From Tritrichomonas musculus (Eukaryota; Parabasalia; Tritrichomonadida; Tritrichomonadidae): a stretch of DNA of 64,000 nt. Location: assembly GCA_039105265.1 (NCBI GenBank), contig JAPFFF010000041.1, forward strand, positions 682,001-746,000. The letters run 5' to 3'. The notes under the pieces were generated by a model. That model saw only the letters and a list, made by a program, of their open reading frames with translations, was not told where the DNA came from and made no database searches. Shown here piece after piece: positions 32,818 through 43,062 of the stretch; position 1 is the first letter of the stretch, and the number at the start of each line of letters is the position of its first letter. Both the position numbers and the translations under genes were made by a program.

Positions 32818-33690
32818 ATGGATCAAGATTATGATGAAGCAGAGAGACTCAAGAAAGCCCAAGACATTCTATCAAATGGAACTTCTCAAAGTGAAACTAA
32901 AAATGAGCATAAAATAATGGTTCAATCTATTGAAAGTCGAATTGAAACAACTAAAGATAAAATTCATGAATTAAAGCAACAATGGACAATTAAAATGCAA
33001 AGATTTGAAGAAGGAATTCAATCGAAATCAGATGAACTTGAACAGAAACAAAAAGAGGAAGTTGAAAAATTTGAAGAAACTTGGAATAGTGCAGAAATAT
33101 TGTTACAATTTAATAAACCTAGTGCTCAACTATTAGAAATAAGAAAAACTCAAAGAACAAAGGCGCTTTCAAACGATTTCGCTGGTGCTCATAAATTTAA
33201 AAAGAGAGGTGATATTCTTGAAAAAGAAGAAACTAGAAGAGCTGAAAGAAAAGCAATGTTGTCGATGAAAAACGCATATAATCAGCTTCTTTCTAAACAA
33301 CAAAGAGAATTTGAAATCGCTAAACAAAATTGGCAACTTCAAAGAAATTTAATTGAAAATGAAAGAGATCAGGAAATTCATTCAATCGAATTGACTTTGA
33401 AACAATTAATTACTAAATTAAATGAATATAAAAATCGGCCAAAATCCACTTCAAAATCAAGAACTTTAATTCTTTCAAGTTATTCAAAAATTAATACTAA
33501 TTCTTCAGCTTTAAATGAAAAAAAGACAAAATCAAAGGTTAAACGTGAACTAAAAACTCCTGCAACAACAACACCAAGAAATAGAAAACAGATTGCTAAA
33601 TTTAGAACTGAACCTAGTCAAGAAAAACTTGCTTTAAATATGTTAAATCAAATAGTATATCTGGCTCCAAACTCACAGTCTCTCATGTGA
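32818..33690 (+). CDS. Coiled-coil protein
   Basis: 290-residue frame with ATG 32818. Most of residues 30-215 is charged coiled coil (IESRIETTKDKIHELKQQW, QREFEIAKQNWQLQRNLIEN). A more specific motif, SAQLLEIRKTQRTKALSNDF followed by AGAHKFKKRGDILEKEE, resembles a block found in conserved eukaryotic, often flagellar or centrosomal, coiled-coil proteins, but I cannot name it. The tail after 220 is basic and rich in S, T and K. It starts with an acidic MDQDYDEAERLKKAQ, which looks like the inside of a helix, so the true N-terminus may have been lost to the broken region upstream. Confidence 0.75.
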   Translation: MDQDYDEAERLKKAQDILSNGTSQSETKNEHKIMVQSIESRIETTKDKIHELKQQWTIKMQRFEEGIQSKSDELEQKQKEEVEKFEETWNSAEILLQFNKPSAQLLEIRKTQRTKALSNDFAGAHKFKKRGDILEKEETRRAERKAMLSMKNAYNQLLSKQQREFEIAKQNWQLQRNLIENERDQEIHSIELTLKQLITKLNEYKNRPKSTSKSRTLILSSYSKINTNSSALNEKKTKSKVKRELKTPATTTPRNRKQIAKFRTEPSQEKLALNMLNQIVYLAPNSQSLM

Positions 33691-33969
33691 TACGAGAGAA
33701 AAGTGATTTTTAATTTCATATTATACAATATATTAATAGTAAACATTTGTTTGTTTATTCACTTCATTGCATTTTGTATGTTGAATGATTCAAAAAGAAA
33801 GTACTTTTTTTATGAAGATAATTTTTTATCATATGGAAATGAATCTATTATATAGAATAATTCGAATCAAATATTTGAATTTATTCATATTTTTTCCTAA
33901 AAAATTTCAATATTTTTTATTACATTTTAAATTATATATTTTGAAAATAAAATTTCTAAGTTAATTTGA

Positions 33970-34257
33970 ATGAAATTTCATTTTAAACATTTTAATGACA
34001 CAGCATTATCATTGGCAGTGGAAAGAAAAGATCATGAAATTATAAAACTTTTGTTATATAGCAATATGGATTTTAATGTTGAGCTTGTTAAAGCGACTGG
34101 AAATTATCTTGAATTAGATATAGATGGAATCAACATTGCTGCCACAATTGATCCACCAAATGGATTTGTAATTGAGAACCATTGTATTGTACGCATTAAT
34201 ACCAAAGAAACCACAAGCATTTATGAATTATTAAGCAAAATTAACCATAAATTTTAA
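33970..34257 (+). pseudogene. Ankyrin-repeat gene fragment
   Basis: 95-residue frame starting at ATG 33970. One ankyrin unit (TALSLAVERKDHEIIKLLLY) is followed by a distinct end region (LELDIDGINIAATIDPPNGF, then IYELLSKINHKF). It matches only the last part of ankyrin family proteins and lacks the DUF3447 head, so it is most likely a 3' remnant, though it could be expressed. Confidence 0.5.
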
Positions 34258-34613
34258 ATATCATATTTTTAACAGTTGGTTCACTATTTTTTTCTACATA
34301 TGTTCAGGTGAAACATAAATATAAGAGCATTGGCAATTGATAAATGGTTAAAAAAATTGAAGAAGTAGAAATGGTATTATTAAAGTATAGTTTATCGATA
34401 ATATCAATTAGCTACCACTTCATTGCATAATCAGATTATTATATAGAGAAAAATGATATAATTTAATGCTTTAATATTTATATTTAATAGTTAAACTTTT
34501 TATTATTTGTTTTATAAATAATAATTTCTATATAGCAAGATATTTATAGTTTTATAATAAAAATCAACGCACTATTTCATTATCAAAAAGTTATAATAAA
34601 TTCTCAAAAAGTT
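34258..34613. promoter_or_regulatory. 5' region of the membrane protein gene
   Basis: Contains the initiator-like tcattat at about 34577, some 37 bp before the ATG. The phrase caaaaagttat occurs twice (ending about 34597 and 34616), the second overlapping the ATG. TCA followed by a pyrimidine is the known core of trichomonad initiators; the assignment here is tentative. Confidence 0.3.
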
Positions 34614-35642
34614 ATGAAAAACAATCAAATTTTATTTTTAATGGGGTGTAACTTTAAAAGAAAAGTTGGAGATCCATCATCGGTAGATTTTTCGTTATCA
34701 GATATTCACTTGGCACCATTTATTATTGGTATTATTTTGATAGTTGTTGGTTTATTAGATATGCTCGCATTATTTTTTATTCCATTTAGCAAAATCCAGA
34801 GTAATAAAAAAAAGTATCCTGATCAATCTTTCGACAAAATAAAGGTGCCGATTGTTGTCATTCATTTTATTTTACATTTTTTTGTCATTACTTTTGGAAT
34901 TATTTTATTATTAATTGCTTTGGAAGTTGATATATGTAATGAAATGGCTTGGATATCAGCTTTTATCTTTATAATAGTTGCCCTTTGGATTGTAGAATTA
35001 GCTCTAGGTTTTTCAATGACACACGATACTATATCGCAGATTAAAATATCAGATCTTTTAGCACTTTTAAGCGATGATTCACCATCCAATCTTATATTTA
35101 TATACACACATGATACTTATACAACTCGTTCGTGCACAAATTCAGGTAAAAAACGCAAATGTCGTACAACTACACACCATTGCTATTCAAAAAGTGGAAT
35201 TTCAATTCCAATTGAAACTAAACTTATTTCAAATTCGAGTGAATTTGCAAATTATCCTTCTTTATATTATTTAAATGTTCAACAGGAAGTAAAAATGTCA
35301 CTAGAATTGAGAAATTATTACTCTGAAATTTTGAGAGGGATTAACGGTTGTGACACATCACATCATAAAGAAATTGAATACCACCCAATTGTTGTTGGTG
35401 ATTATATCGTTACAACAGAAAAAGTGCCAGTCGGATTGTCAAAGGCAACAAGAATTTCTTCAATTATGTTTGGCGTCGGTGTTTATTATGAATTGTATTC
35501 AAAATCAATACCTCACATCACTTACGTCCAAAAATTTGATGCTGACGTTGTTAATGATTTTAATTACAACGTTCTATGGACATCAGGAAGTTGTTCTGAA
35601 TACGGGATATGCTCAACAAAAAATAAGAAACCAAGTCCTTGA
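34614..35642 (+). CDS. Multi-pass membrane protein, family unknown
   Basis: 342-residue frame from ATG 34614. Three clear membrane helices: APFIIGIILIVVGLLDMLAL (about 34-56), VVIHFILHFFVITFGIILLL (about 80-102) and ISAFIFIIVALWIVELALGF (about 114-135). The remaining 200 residues form one soluble domain with a Cys/Arg-rich loop (RSCTNSGKKRKCRTTTHHC), several beta-like stretches and another CxxxGxC near the end (GSCSEYGICS). No known motif is recognised. Topology suggests a plasma or organelle membrane protein with a large, perhaps disulfide-bonded, C-terminal domain. Confidence 0.75.
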   Translation: MKNNQILFLMGCNFKRKVGDPSSVDFSLSDIHLAPFIIGIILIVVGLLDMLALFFIPFSKIQSNKKKYPDQSFDKIKVPIVVIHFILHFFVITFGIILLLIALEVDICNEMAWISAFIFIIVALWIVELALGFSMTHDTISQIKISDLLALLSDDSPSNLIFIYTHDTYTTRSCTNSGKKRKCRTTTHHCYSKSGISIPIETKLISNSSEFANYPSLYYLNVQQEVKMSLELRNYYSEILRGINGCDTSHHKEIEYHPIVVGDYIVTTEKVPVGLSKATRISSIMFGVGVYYELYSKSIPHITYVQKFDADVVNDFNYNVLWTSGSCSEYGICSTKNKKPSP

Positions 35643-35787
35643 TAAAAAAAGTGTGAAATTGTTTATAAATTACTAAAATATTTTGATTTTAATTAAGTTT
35701 TTTATTATTATTATTATTCTTTATATATTTTATGAATATTGAACCATCAAAAAATGCTGCGATAACCAAAGAGAACAAATATTTTTA

Positions 35788-36131
35788 TTAAATAGATTTT
35801 AATCCTTCAAGATATCTCTTATGTATAGCATTTATTAAAATTTTTGGTCGTATTTTAAAGAATATTAAACAAAAATTAGATAAGCATACAGATAATATTA
35901 ATAATCTGTTATCAATTATTCTAAAATTGATTAACAAAAACAAATTAAATGAAAAAACTGTTTTTAAAAGGTAATATCAAATATTTGGGAGTATTAATTT
36001 CTTACATAACGATGATTTTAACTATTTTTTTCTGATGAATTGAAAAAGCAAGATGAAACCCAAAATATATCAAGTAAAATGCATTTACAAGATATCAACA
36101 ATGAATTCTATCTAGGATTTGGTAACTTATA
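35788..36131 (+). pseudogene. 3' scrap of a Sel1-kinase gene
   Basis: The sequence from attttaatccttcaagatat to ggatttggtaacttat matches the last 340 bp of the gene at 39179-42385 (42049-42385) at high identity. It carries stops and small indels. It marks the left unit of a tandem duplication of the block [Sel1 kinase + DUF362]. Confidence 0.85.
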
Positions 36132-36430
36132 AAGTCTTATAATGAATCATATTGATGTCTTTAATAAATTATGCTATTTAAAAAAGTTGACTTGTTAAAA
36201 ATAAAAATATCAACCAGTAATATATTTAAAGTTTTCTATAAGAAAGCTCAATACAAATGAAAGATTCTTATATCATTTTCAATTTCATACGATAAAAATT
36301 CAATGAAATTGAATCTTTAATTTTTTCTCTGGTACGATACAAGGTTAATTTTGACCTTAACGGCTAGGGGCATTTAAGATATCCCTTTATTTGTTTTTTA
36401 AAATAAAAATGTTTAATTTTTTTTTTTAAA

Positions 36431-37325
36431 GTAACCCTATTCTTATGTTTTATATTTTATATCACATTTCCCAAATAATATAACGTATTCGTATTCAATC
36501 TGGGATAAAAGTGGGATAACCGATCCCTGTGGGATATTTTGAATGGTTTATAAATCCCAAAGGGATTTTTTTGATTAGTTTACAAATCCCAGTGGGATTT
36601 TCGAAACTTTTTGAATTGTTTTGATAAACTCTGTTTGGGATATTTTTGAAAGAATTGTGAAGATTGAAAGGGATTGTTTTTTGAATAATTCATATTTAGA
36701 ATCATTATAACATCAAATTATTTAATTTTCAAAACATCTAACATTATGATTTTTTCTATTTAAAACATTATGTAATTCATTTTTTGTAAAAATATAATCA
36801 GAATTAACAAATAGTTTTTAATATATTTAAATTTTTTGTAAAAAAACGTTTATATATTTTACTTTTCATAGGTTTACACTTTTCAAAAACATAAAAAAAA
36901 ATATTGAAAAAAACAGATGAAGGAATAAGAATTAATGCAATCTAACACTATTTTATAAAACTAGACAAATGCGTAAAAGAATAAAAAAAAAAAAATCGAG
37001 CATGGAATTGATAGTGTATATTATATTGGATCGTGGAATTTCAAAATTATCGACCAACAAGCAAGAATCGCTCGAAACATCATCAAAGGGATTGATTTTG
37101 TAAACAAAGCATCATTGGATGAAGGATAGAAAAGCTTTTATGGGTAATATTAGATTTCTCTTATTTTTTCTAATGAGAACTTATTTGGTCAATATTTGAT
37201 AACAATATACGATCAAAAAAGGTCAAATAATTGCTTTTTTTTTTTTTTTTTTTTTTTTAGAAATCCCAAATTCCAAAAAAATGCTCATCCCAAAAATCAA
37301 AAAAATCCCATTTGAACAGGGTTAT
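36431..37325. mobile_element. TTAA-flanked non-autonomous element
   Basis: TTAA at 36427-36430 and 37326-37329 brackets ends that read agtaaccctattc on the left and, in reverse complement, ataaccctgttc on the right. Inside each end are repeated tgggat/atccca motifs (36500-36600 and 37260-37315). A T run of 24 lies at 37235-37258. TTAA duplication is typical of piggyBac and Kolobok groups. No transposase is seen. Confidence 0.5.
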
Positions 37326-37329
37326 TTAA

Positions 37330-37569
37330 GGTACAAATCCAGTACGTTACGTAACCGCCATTTTTTTTGACACTTTATAAGAAAAAATCGACATGTTATA
37401 TAAAAAATCGAATATCTGACTATTTTTTACATAACATGTCATTGAATTAAGAAAAATGTAAAATAAATGTCAAAAACACACCTTGTCAATTTAAACTTTT
37501 TCAAAGACCCCCATCTATTCAAATAATAAACGTTCTCACTTACAAAAAATAACGTACTGGATTTGTACC
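37330..37569. mobile_element. 240-bp TTAA MITE
   Basis: Perfect 20-bp inverted ends, ggtacaaatccagtacgtta and its inverse, are flanked by TTAA at 37326-37329 and 37570-37573. The left TTAA is shared with the adjoining larger element, so one inserted exactly at the edge of the other. The interior has a weaker inverted motif (gacatgttat / ataacatgtc). Confidence 0.9.
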
Positions 37570-37697
37570 TTAAAGTCGTATTTTATTTCAAAAAAGAAAA
37601 ATCTAGATTTGAATTATTTACAAAATTAATCGTAATAATTGAGAAACAAATTCATAAACCAATTCAATTTTCAAAGAAACAATTATAGTTTTGTAAA

Positions 37698-38582
37698 ATG
37701 CAACCATCCAAGGTATATTTTACCAAAGAAATTACACCAGATTCAATAATTAAAATTTATAAAGCTTTAGGCCGTGAATGCAAAGGAAAGATTGCAGTGA
37801 AAATCTCATCTGGTGAAGCTGGAGGTCATAATTTCCTTAATCCACAATTAATTCAGAAATTTGTTAATTCAATCAATGGCACACTTGTTGAAAGCAACAC
37901 TGTAACAGTTTATGAAGGATCTAGACTACATAATAAAGACCATTGGAAAACAATTGAAGACCACGGATTTAAAGCTATTGCTCCATTCGATATCCTGGAT
38001 GAAGAAGGTGATTATGCGATTCCAATCAAAAATGGTTACCAACTTAAAACGAATTTAGTTGGTACTCATTTAAAGAATTACAATTCGATGGTTGTTCTCT
38101 CCCATTTCAAAGGACACGGCATGGCGGGCTTTGGAGGTGCCCTCAAAAACATGGCTATTGGTTTAGCATCAGCACAAGGCAAACTTTATGTGCATTGTCC
38201 AAATGAACCTAATCCTACTTTTCAGCGATTAATGGAATTCCCTCTTGAACAATTCCAAGAAGCGATGGTTGACTCAGTTTCATCAGTTTTCGACCTTCTT
38301 GGAAGAGAAAATATTGTTCACATTAACATCGCCAACAGGCTTTCAGTCGACTGCGATTGCGTTCCCAATCCAAAAGAACCAGAAATGGCAGATATTGGCG
38401 TCTTTGCATCTTTGGATCCTGTTGCCGTTGACCAAGCCTGCGTTGATGCAGTTTTCAATTCTTCAGATCCAGGAAAACAGTCCTTAATCAACAGAATTAA
38501 TGAAAGAAAAGGAATCCACACACTCGAATTAGCAGAAAAAGCGGGACTAGGCACAAGGAAGTATGAACTAGTCAACATTTAA
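37698..38582 (+). CDS. DUF362 family protein, bacterial type
   Basis: Intact 294-residue frame from ATG 37698. From memory of the family, bacterial DUF362 proteins show the same order of motifs: KVYFTKEIT at the start, GKIAVKISSGEAGGHNFL, VVLSHFKGHGMAGFGGALKN, NIANRLSVDCDCVPNPKEP, then MADIGVFASLDPVAVDQACVD and GIHTLELAEKAGLG near the end. The CDC and nearby cysteines fit the suggested iron-sulfur link of this family; enzymatic activity is not established. GC is clearly higher than the surroundings. Length equals the bacterial norm with no targeting extension. It belongs to a family common in anaerobic bacteria, so lateral transfer into the trichomonad lineage is likely. A truncated twin lies at 42480. 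Confidence 0.9.
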   Translation: MQPSKVYFTKEITPDSIIKIYKALGRECKGKIAVKISSGEAGGHNFLNPQLIQKFVNSINGTLVESNTVTVYEGSRLHNKDHWKTIEDHGFKAIAPFDILDEEGDYAIPIKNGYQLKTNLVGTHLKNYNSMVVLSHFKGHGMAGFGGALKNMAIGLASAQGKLYVHCPNEPNPTFQRLMEFPLEQFQEAMVDSVSSVFDLLGRENIVHINIANRLSVDCDCVPNPKEPEMADIGVFASLDPVAVDQACVDAVFNSSDPGKQSLINRINERKGIHTLELAEKAGLGTRKYELVNI

Positions 38583-39178
38583 AATTACTTTTTTTACTAA
38601 AAAGTCATTTTAGCTCAAATTCTTTTTTTTTTAATATTTTTGTGCACAATATCGCTATGAAAAACTTCATTTCAAATCTATAATACGCCAACTTTTTTTT
38701 ATAAAAAGTCACTTTAGCTGCAATTTTAAATATGTATATATTAAAGTTGATGATATTTTCCAAAGATCTAGTTTTTTTTTATTCATCACAAAAAAGTTTG
38801 AAGCGATTTCGTACGTTTATGATTTTGGTTAACATTACCTTCTAAAAAAAGATAACTATCTAACGTATATTTACAAATATCTTTATTTTTAATAGTGAAG
38901 CTTATGATTTAAACTTTAATCTCTCAAATTAAAATATGTTAATAAATATCGGATTACAAAGATTTTTAAAGAGGGAATTTTCAAATTTTTGATTTTACAT
39001 GAAATTTGAATATTTTATTTTTAATATTTCATATATTGGCATTAAACTCTTTTTATAATTAATATAAAAAGGATAACAAATAAATATTCTATTTATGACA
39101 ATTAATTCATTATAAATGTGAAGATATTTATATTATCTATGGCGACCGTTTAAAGTGCACTTAAAAAGTTTTTTTTTT
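38583..39178. other. Intergenic between DUF362 and Sel1 kinase genes
   Basis: The first 105 bp (to about 38688) is repeated after the truncated DUF362 copy at 42961-43062. The rest is AT-rich with no feature. Confidence 0.6.
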
Positions 39179-42100
39179 ATGAATAGAGAACAAAGCAAAC
39201 AAGAGATCTACAATCTTTTAAAAGAGCAGTCAATTAAAGCTACCAATCCTAAATTAGAAAGCATTATTCAAAAGATTTCTTATTCCATATTGATGGGGAA
39301 TCATAACAATCCAATTCTTAAAGAAAAAATAAAGAATAAAGTTATTGTTATTAACGAATATGGCACAATATTCAACTTAAAATTTGAAGTTTTATATGCA
39401 TTATGCTTTGATTACAATATAATTATTTGCGATATTAAAGATGTCCCACAGCTTATTTCATTTTTTTCAATAAACAATGATTCAATAATTTATTGTAACT
39501 CAGAAAAAATCCAAGCAATTATAAGTCAGCAAACTACCGAGCAGTTTCTTTTTCATTCTCAAACTGAATACGACCATTTATGTATTCAAAAAGAAATCAG
39601 TTCTTTTATGCGCTATATCACATTTTCAATCAGAAAAAGTATCTATTCTGCTGACGATAAAATCAAAGAAAGCTTTTGGAAAACAAATATTGAAACTCTT
39701 TTCCAATTATTAATTCAAATTGCGTATTTGAATTCAAAAAATGACCAAAAAAAGTTTTGCATTGAAGAGATAAATGAAAAAGTTCAAGATGTAGATATAA
39801 AAGAAGATGAATTTATAGAGCTTCGATGCATAGGTAGAGGAAGTTCTTCAGAAGTATATCTAATTTATCACTTCATAAAAGAACGAATTTGTGCTTTGAA
39901 AATATTTTTTAATTCTGGAAATTTCGAGAAACTATTTGAAAGAGAACACAACAACTTTCTAAATCTTCATCATCAGTGTTTCCCCAAATATTTTGGAACA
40001 GTTCAATTGAAATCAAATAAATGTTTATTAATTCAATACATACAAGGAAATTTGTTAGAAAAAATCAATGAAATGAACTTCACAATCAAAGAATTAATCA
40101 AAATATTGTTTAAAATCATGCTAATTTTTGATCTTATTCATTATAATAAGTATATTTATCGTGATTTGAAACCAAATAATTTAATTATTGATGAAGATAA
40201 TAATGTTTTCCTTATTGATTTTGATAGAATGATTAAACTTAATTCATTTGAAGAAAACGAAAAATTCACGAATGATTTTGTATCAAAGTTTTCTGCTCCA
40301 GAACTTTCAAGTGGTTCTTTTTCGAATAAAGTTGATATTTATTCACTCGGAATGATCATTCATTTTATAATATCAAATCAAAACATGAGTGAGAAGAGTA
40401 AATATTATGCAAAACTCCACAATTTATATAAAAAGTGTATTGATAATGATGAATCTAAGAGACCAAATATAAACGCATTAATTTCTGAGTTTTATATTGA
40501 TTTTTTCCCAATGATAACAGGAATAAAGAAAATGAAAGATACTTATAAAGATTTATTTGAAAGCAAAGGAATATTTGCTTTTGAAGATAACAATCATGAG
40601 ATTAATTTTTATGCATTGGCCAAATATCAGAATGATTCAGCAACCCAACTTGATATTGGAAGAATTTTTTATAAAGCAGATATTGTTCCATTTGATATTA
40701 ATAAAGCCATTCACTATTTTTCGCTGGCAGCAAATCAAAATAATGTTGATGCACAGTTTAATCTTGGATTAATATATAAAGAAGGTAAATATGTCACAAG
40801 AGATATAAAGAAAGCTATCCATTACTACTCACTTGCAGGAAATGCAAATGATTCTGAATCATTATATGAACTTGGACTTATTTATGATGAAGGGATGTAT
40901 GTATCTCGAGATATTAATAAGGCAATTCATTATTATACTCTTGCTGCAAACTTAAATGATTTAGCTTCACAATATAATCTTAGTATATTGTATTATGAAG
41001 GCAAATATATTAAGAGAGATATTAATAAAGCTATTTATTATTTTACTCAGGCGGCCAATCAAAATTATTCTAATGCTCAATATAATCTGGGTGTAATATA
41101 TGATGAAGGAAAACATGTTACAAGAGATATAAAGAAAGCTATCCATTACTACACACTTGCAGCAAAGCAAGATAATCCCAAAGCACAATTCAATCTTGCT
41201 AATATATATGAAAGTGGAATAGATGTTGTAAGAGACATTAATGAAGCTATTCATTATTATACACTTGCTGCTAACCAAAATTATTTAAAGGCTCAGTATA
41301 ATCTTGCTTGCATTTATGATAGTGGATTATATGTTCCTCGTGACATCAATAAAGCTATTTATTATTATACTCTTGCTGCAAATCAGAATCATTGTTCAGC
41401 ACAAATAAATTTGGGTTATATATATTATGAGGGAAAAATTGTTCCAAAAGATATTAATAAATCACTTTATTACTTATCTCTTGCTGCTGGCCAAAAAGAT
41501 GCATGTGCTCAATATGATCTTGCATCGATTTACTTCAAAGGAAAAGATGTTCAAAGAGATATTAATAAAAGTATATATTATTTTACATTAGCAGCGAATC
41601 AAAATGATCGATCAGCACAACTTGTTCTCGGTAAGTTTTATTTAGATGGAAAATATGTAACAAAGAATATTAAAAAAGGAATTTATCATATCACACTAGC
41701 TGCCAATAATGGCCAAAATAATGCCCAATTTATAATTGGGTTTTTATATCACCAAGGTAAATATGTTAAACAAAATATTGAAAAGGCTATTCATTATTAT
41801 AAAGAAGCATCATCTTTTAATAATCATTATGCTAAAAATAATCTCGGTGTTTTATATAAAAATGGATTTAATGATGAAGTTCTTAAAAAAACAGGTCTTG
41901 CGATTGAATACTTTAAGGAATCAATTCGACAAAAAAATGATAAAATTGCAATGTTTAATCTTTCACATATTTATTTATATGATGATCTGACAGTACAGCA
42001 AAATATTGATGAGGCCATTGAATTATTAATCAAATCATCAATAGAAAATTTTAATCCTTCAAGATATCTCTTATGTATAGCATTGATCAAAAAGTTTGGT

Positions 42101-42385
42101 TATAGTTTTGAGAATATTAAGCAAAAACTAGATAAGCATACAGATAATATTAATAATCTGGCTTTGATTATTCTAAAATTGATAAACAAAAACAAATTAA
42201 ATGAAAATACTATTTTTAAAAAGCAATACCAAATATTTAGGAAAATTGATTTCTTATATAACGATGATTTTAACTATTTTTTTTCTGATGATTTGAAAAA
42301 GCAAGATGAAACCCAAAATATATCAAGTAAAATACATTTACAAGATATCAACAGTGAATTCTATCTAGGATTTGGTAACTTATAG
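39179..42385 (+). CDS. Protein kinase with ~13 Sel1 repeats
   Basis: 1068-residue protein; I start it at ATG 39179, as the upstream in-frame triplet is only GTG. Residues 1-205 are a family-specific head. The kinase spans about 213-450: ELRCIGRGSSSEVYLIY (glycine loop), ALKIFF (lysine), YRDLKPNNLIID, IDFDRM where DFG is expected, SAPELSSG and VDIYSLGMII. Catalytic Asp and metal-binding Asp are kept, so it may be active with an altered DFD. From about 487 to 957 come about 13 Sel1 units of 36 residues, pattern AQYNLGVIYDEGKHVTRDIK. A tail of 110 residues ends LQDINSEFYLGFGNL. Sel1 repeats form superhelical scaffolds, so this is likely a signalling hub. Its 3' end is duplicated at 35788. Confidence 0.92.
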   Translation: MNREQSKQEIYNLLKEQSIKATNPKLESIIQKISYSILMGNHNNPILKEKIKNKVIVINEYGTIFNLKFEVLYALCFDYNIIICDIKDVPQLISFFSINNDSIIYCNSEKIQAIISQQTTEQFLFHSQTEYDHLCIQKEISSFMRYITFSIRKSIYSADDKIKESFWKTNIETLFQLLIQIAYLNSKNDQKKFCIEEINEKVQDVDIKEDEFIELRCIGRGSSSEVYLIYHFIKERICALKIFFNSGNFEKLFEREHNNFLNLHHQCFPKYFGTVQLKSNKCLLIQYIQGNLLEKINEMNFTIKELIKILFKIMLIFDLIHYNKYIYRDLKPNNLIIDEDNNVFLIDFDRMIKLNSFEENEKFTNDFVSKFSAPELSSGSFSNKVDIYSLGMIIHFIISNQNMSEKSKYYAKLHNLYKKCIDNDESKRPNINALISEFYIDFFPMITGIKKMKDTYKDLFESKGIFAFEDNNHEINFYALAKYQNDSATQLDIGRIFYKADIVPFDINKAIHYFSLAANQNNVDAQFNLGLIYKEGKYVTRDIKKAIHYYSLAGNANDSESLYELGLIYDEGMYVSRDINKAIHYYTLAANLNDLASQYNLSILYYEGKYIKRDINKAIYYFTQAANQNYSNAQYNLGVIYDEGKHVTRDIKKAIHYYTLAAKQDNPKAQFNLANIYESGIDVVRDINEAIHYYTLAANQNYLKAQYNLACIYDSGLYVPRDINKAIYYYTLAANQNHCSAQINLGYIYYEGKIVPKDINKSLYYLSLAAGQKDACAQYDLASIYFKGKDVQRDINKSIYYFTLAANQNDRSAQLVLGKFYLDGKYVTKNIKKGIYHITLAANNGQNNAQFIIGFLYHQGKYVKQNIEKAIHYYKEASSFNNHYAKNNLGVLYKNGFNDEVLKKTGLAIEYFKESIRQKNDKIAMFNLSHIYLYDDLTVQQNIDEAIELLIKSSIENFNPSRYLLCIALIKKFGYSFENIKQKLDKHTDNINNLALIILKLINKNKLNENTIFKKQYQIFRKIDFLYNDDFNYFFSDDLKKQDETQNISSKIHLQDINSEFYLGFGNL

Positions 42386-42479
42386 GGTTTTAAACAAAGT
42401 ATTTTTTGAGTCATATACAGTTATGTATAAAATATTGAAGCAGTATAAAAAGTTGAAGCACTTTTTTATAAATATTGAA

Positions 42480-42960
42480 GCATTTCAAAGGACACGGTAT
42501 GGCGGGCTTTGGAGGTGCCCTCAAGAACATGGCTATTGGTTTAGCATCAGCACAAGGCAAACTTTATGTGCATTGTCCAAATGAACCTAATCCTACTTTT
42601 CAGCGATTAATGGAATTCCCTCTTGAACAATTCCAAGAAGCGATGGTTGACTCAGTTTCATCAGTTTTCGACCTTCTTGGAAGAGAAAATATTGTTCACA
42701 TTAGCATCGCCAACAGGCTTTCAGTCGACTGCGATTGCGTTCCCAATCCAAAAGAACCAGAAATGGCAGATATTGGCGTCTTTGCATCTTTGGATCCTGT
42801 TGCCGTTGACCAAGCCTGCGTTGATGCAGTTTTCAATTCTTCAGATCCAGGAAAACAGTCCTTAATCAACAGAATTAATGAAAGAAAAGGAATCCACACA
42901 CTCGAATTAGCAGAAAAAGCGGGACTAGGCACAAGGAAGTATGAACTAGTCAACATTTAA
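42480..42960 (+). pseudogene. Truncated DUF362 copy (3' half)
   Basis: From catttcaaaggacacgg on, the sequence is nearly identical to 38103-38582 (one amino-acid change, N to S in the INIANRL motif), and homology continues 100 bp past the stop. The first 136 codons are absent, lost together with the spacer between the kinase gene (ending 42385) and this copy. An in-frame ATG would allow a 160-residue fragment, which lacks the N-terminal half of the fold. Confidence 0.88.
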
Positions 42961-43062
42961 AATCACTTTTTTTACTAAAAAGTCACTTTAGCTCAAATTC
43001 TTTTTTCTTAATATTTTTGTGCACAATATCGCTATGAAAAACTTCATTTCAAATCTATAAAA

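Noticed and set aside
34862-35676. Alternative frames within the membrane protein gene
   Set aside because: Overlap a well-structured 342-codon gene with three membrane helices.
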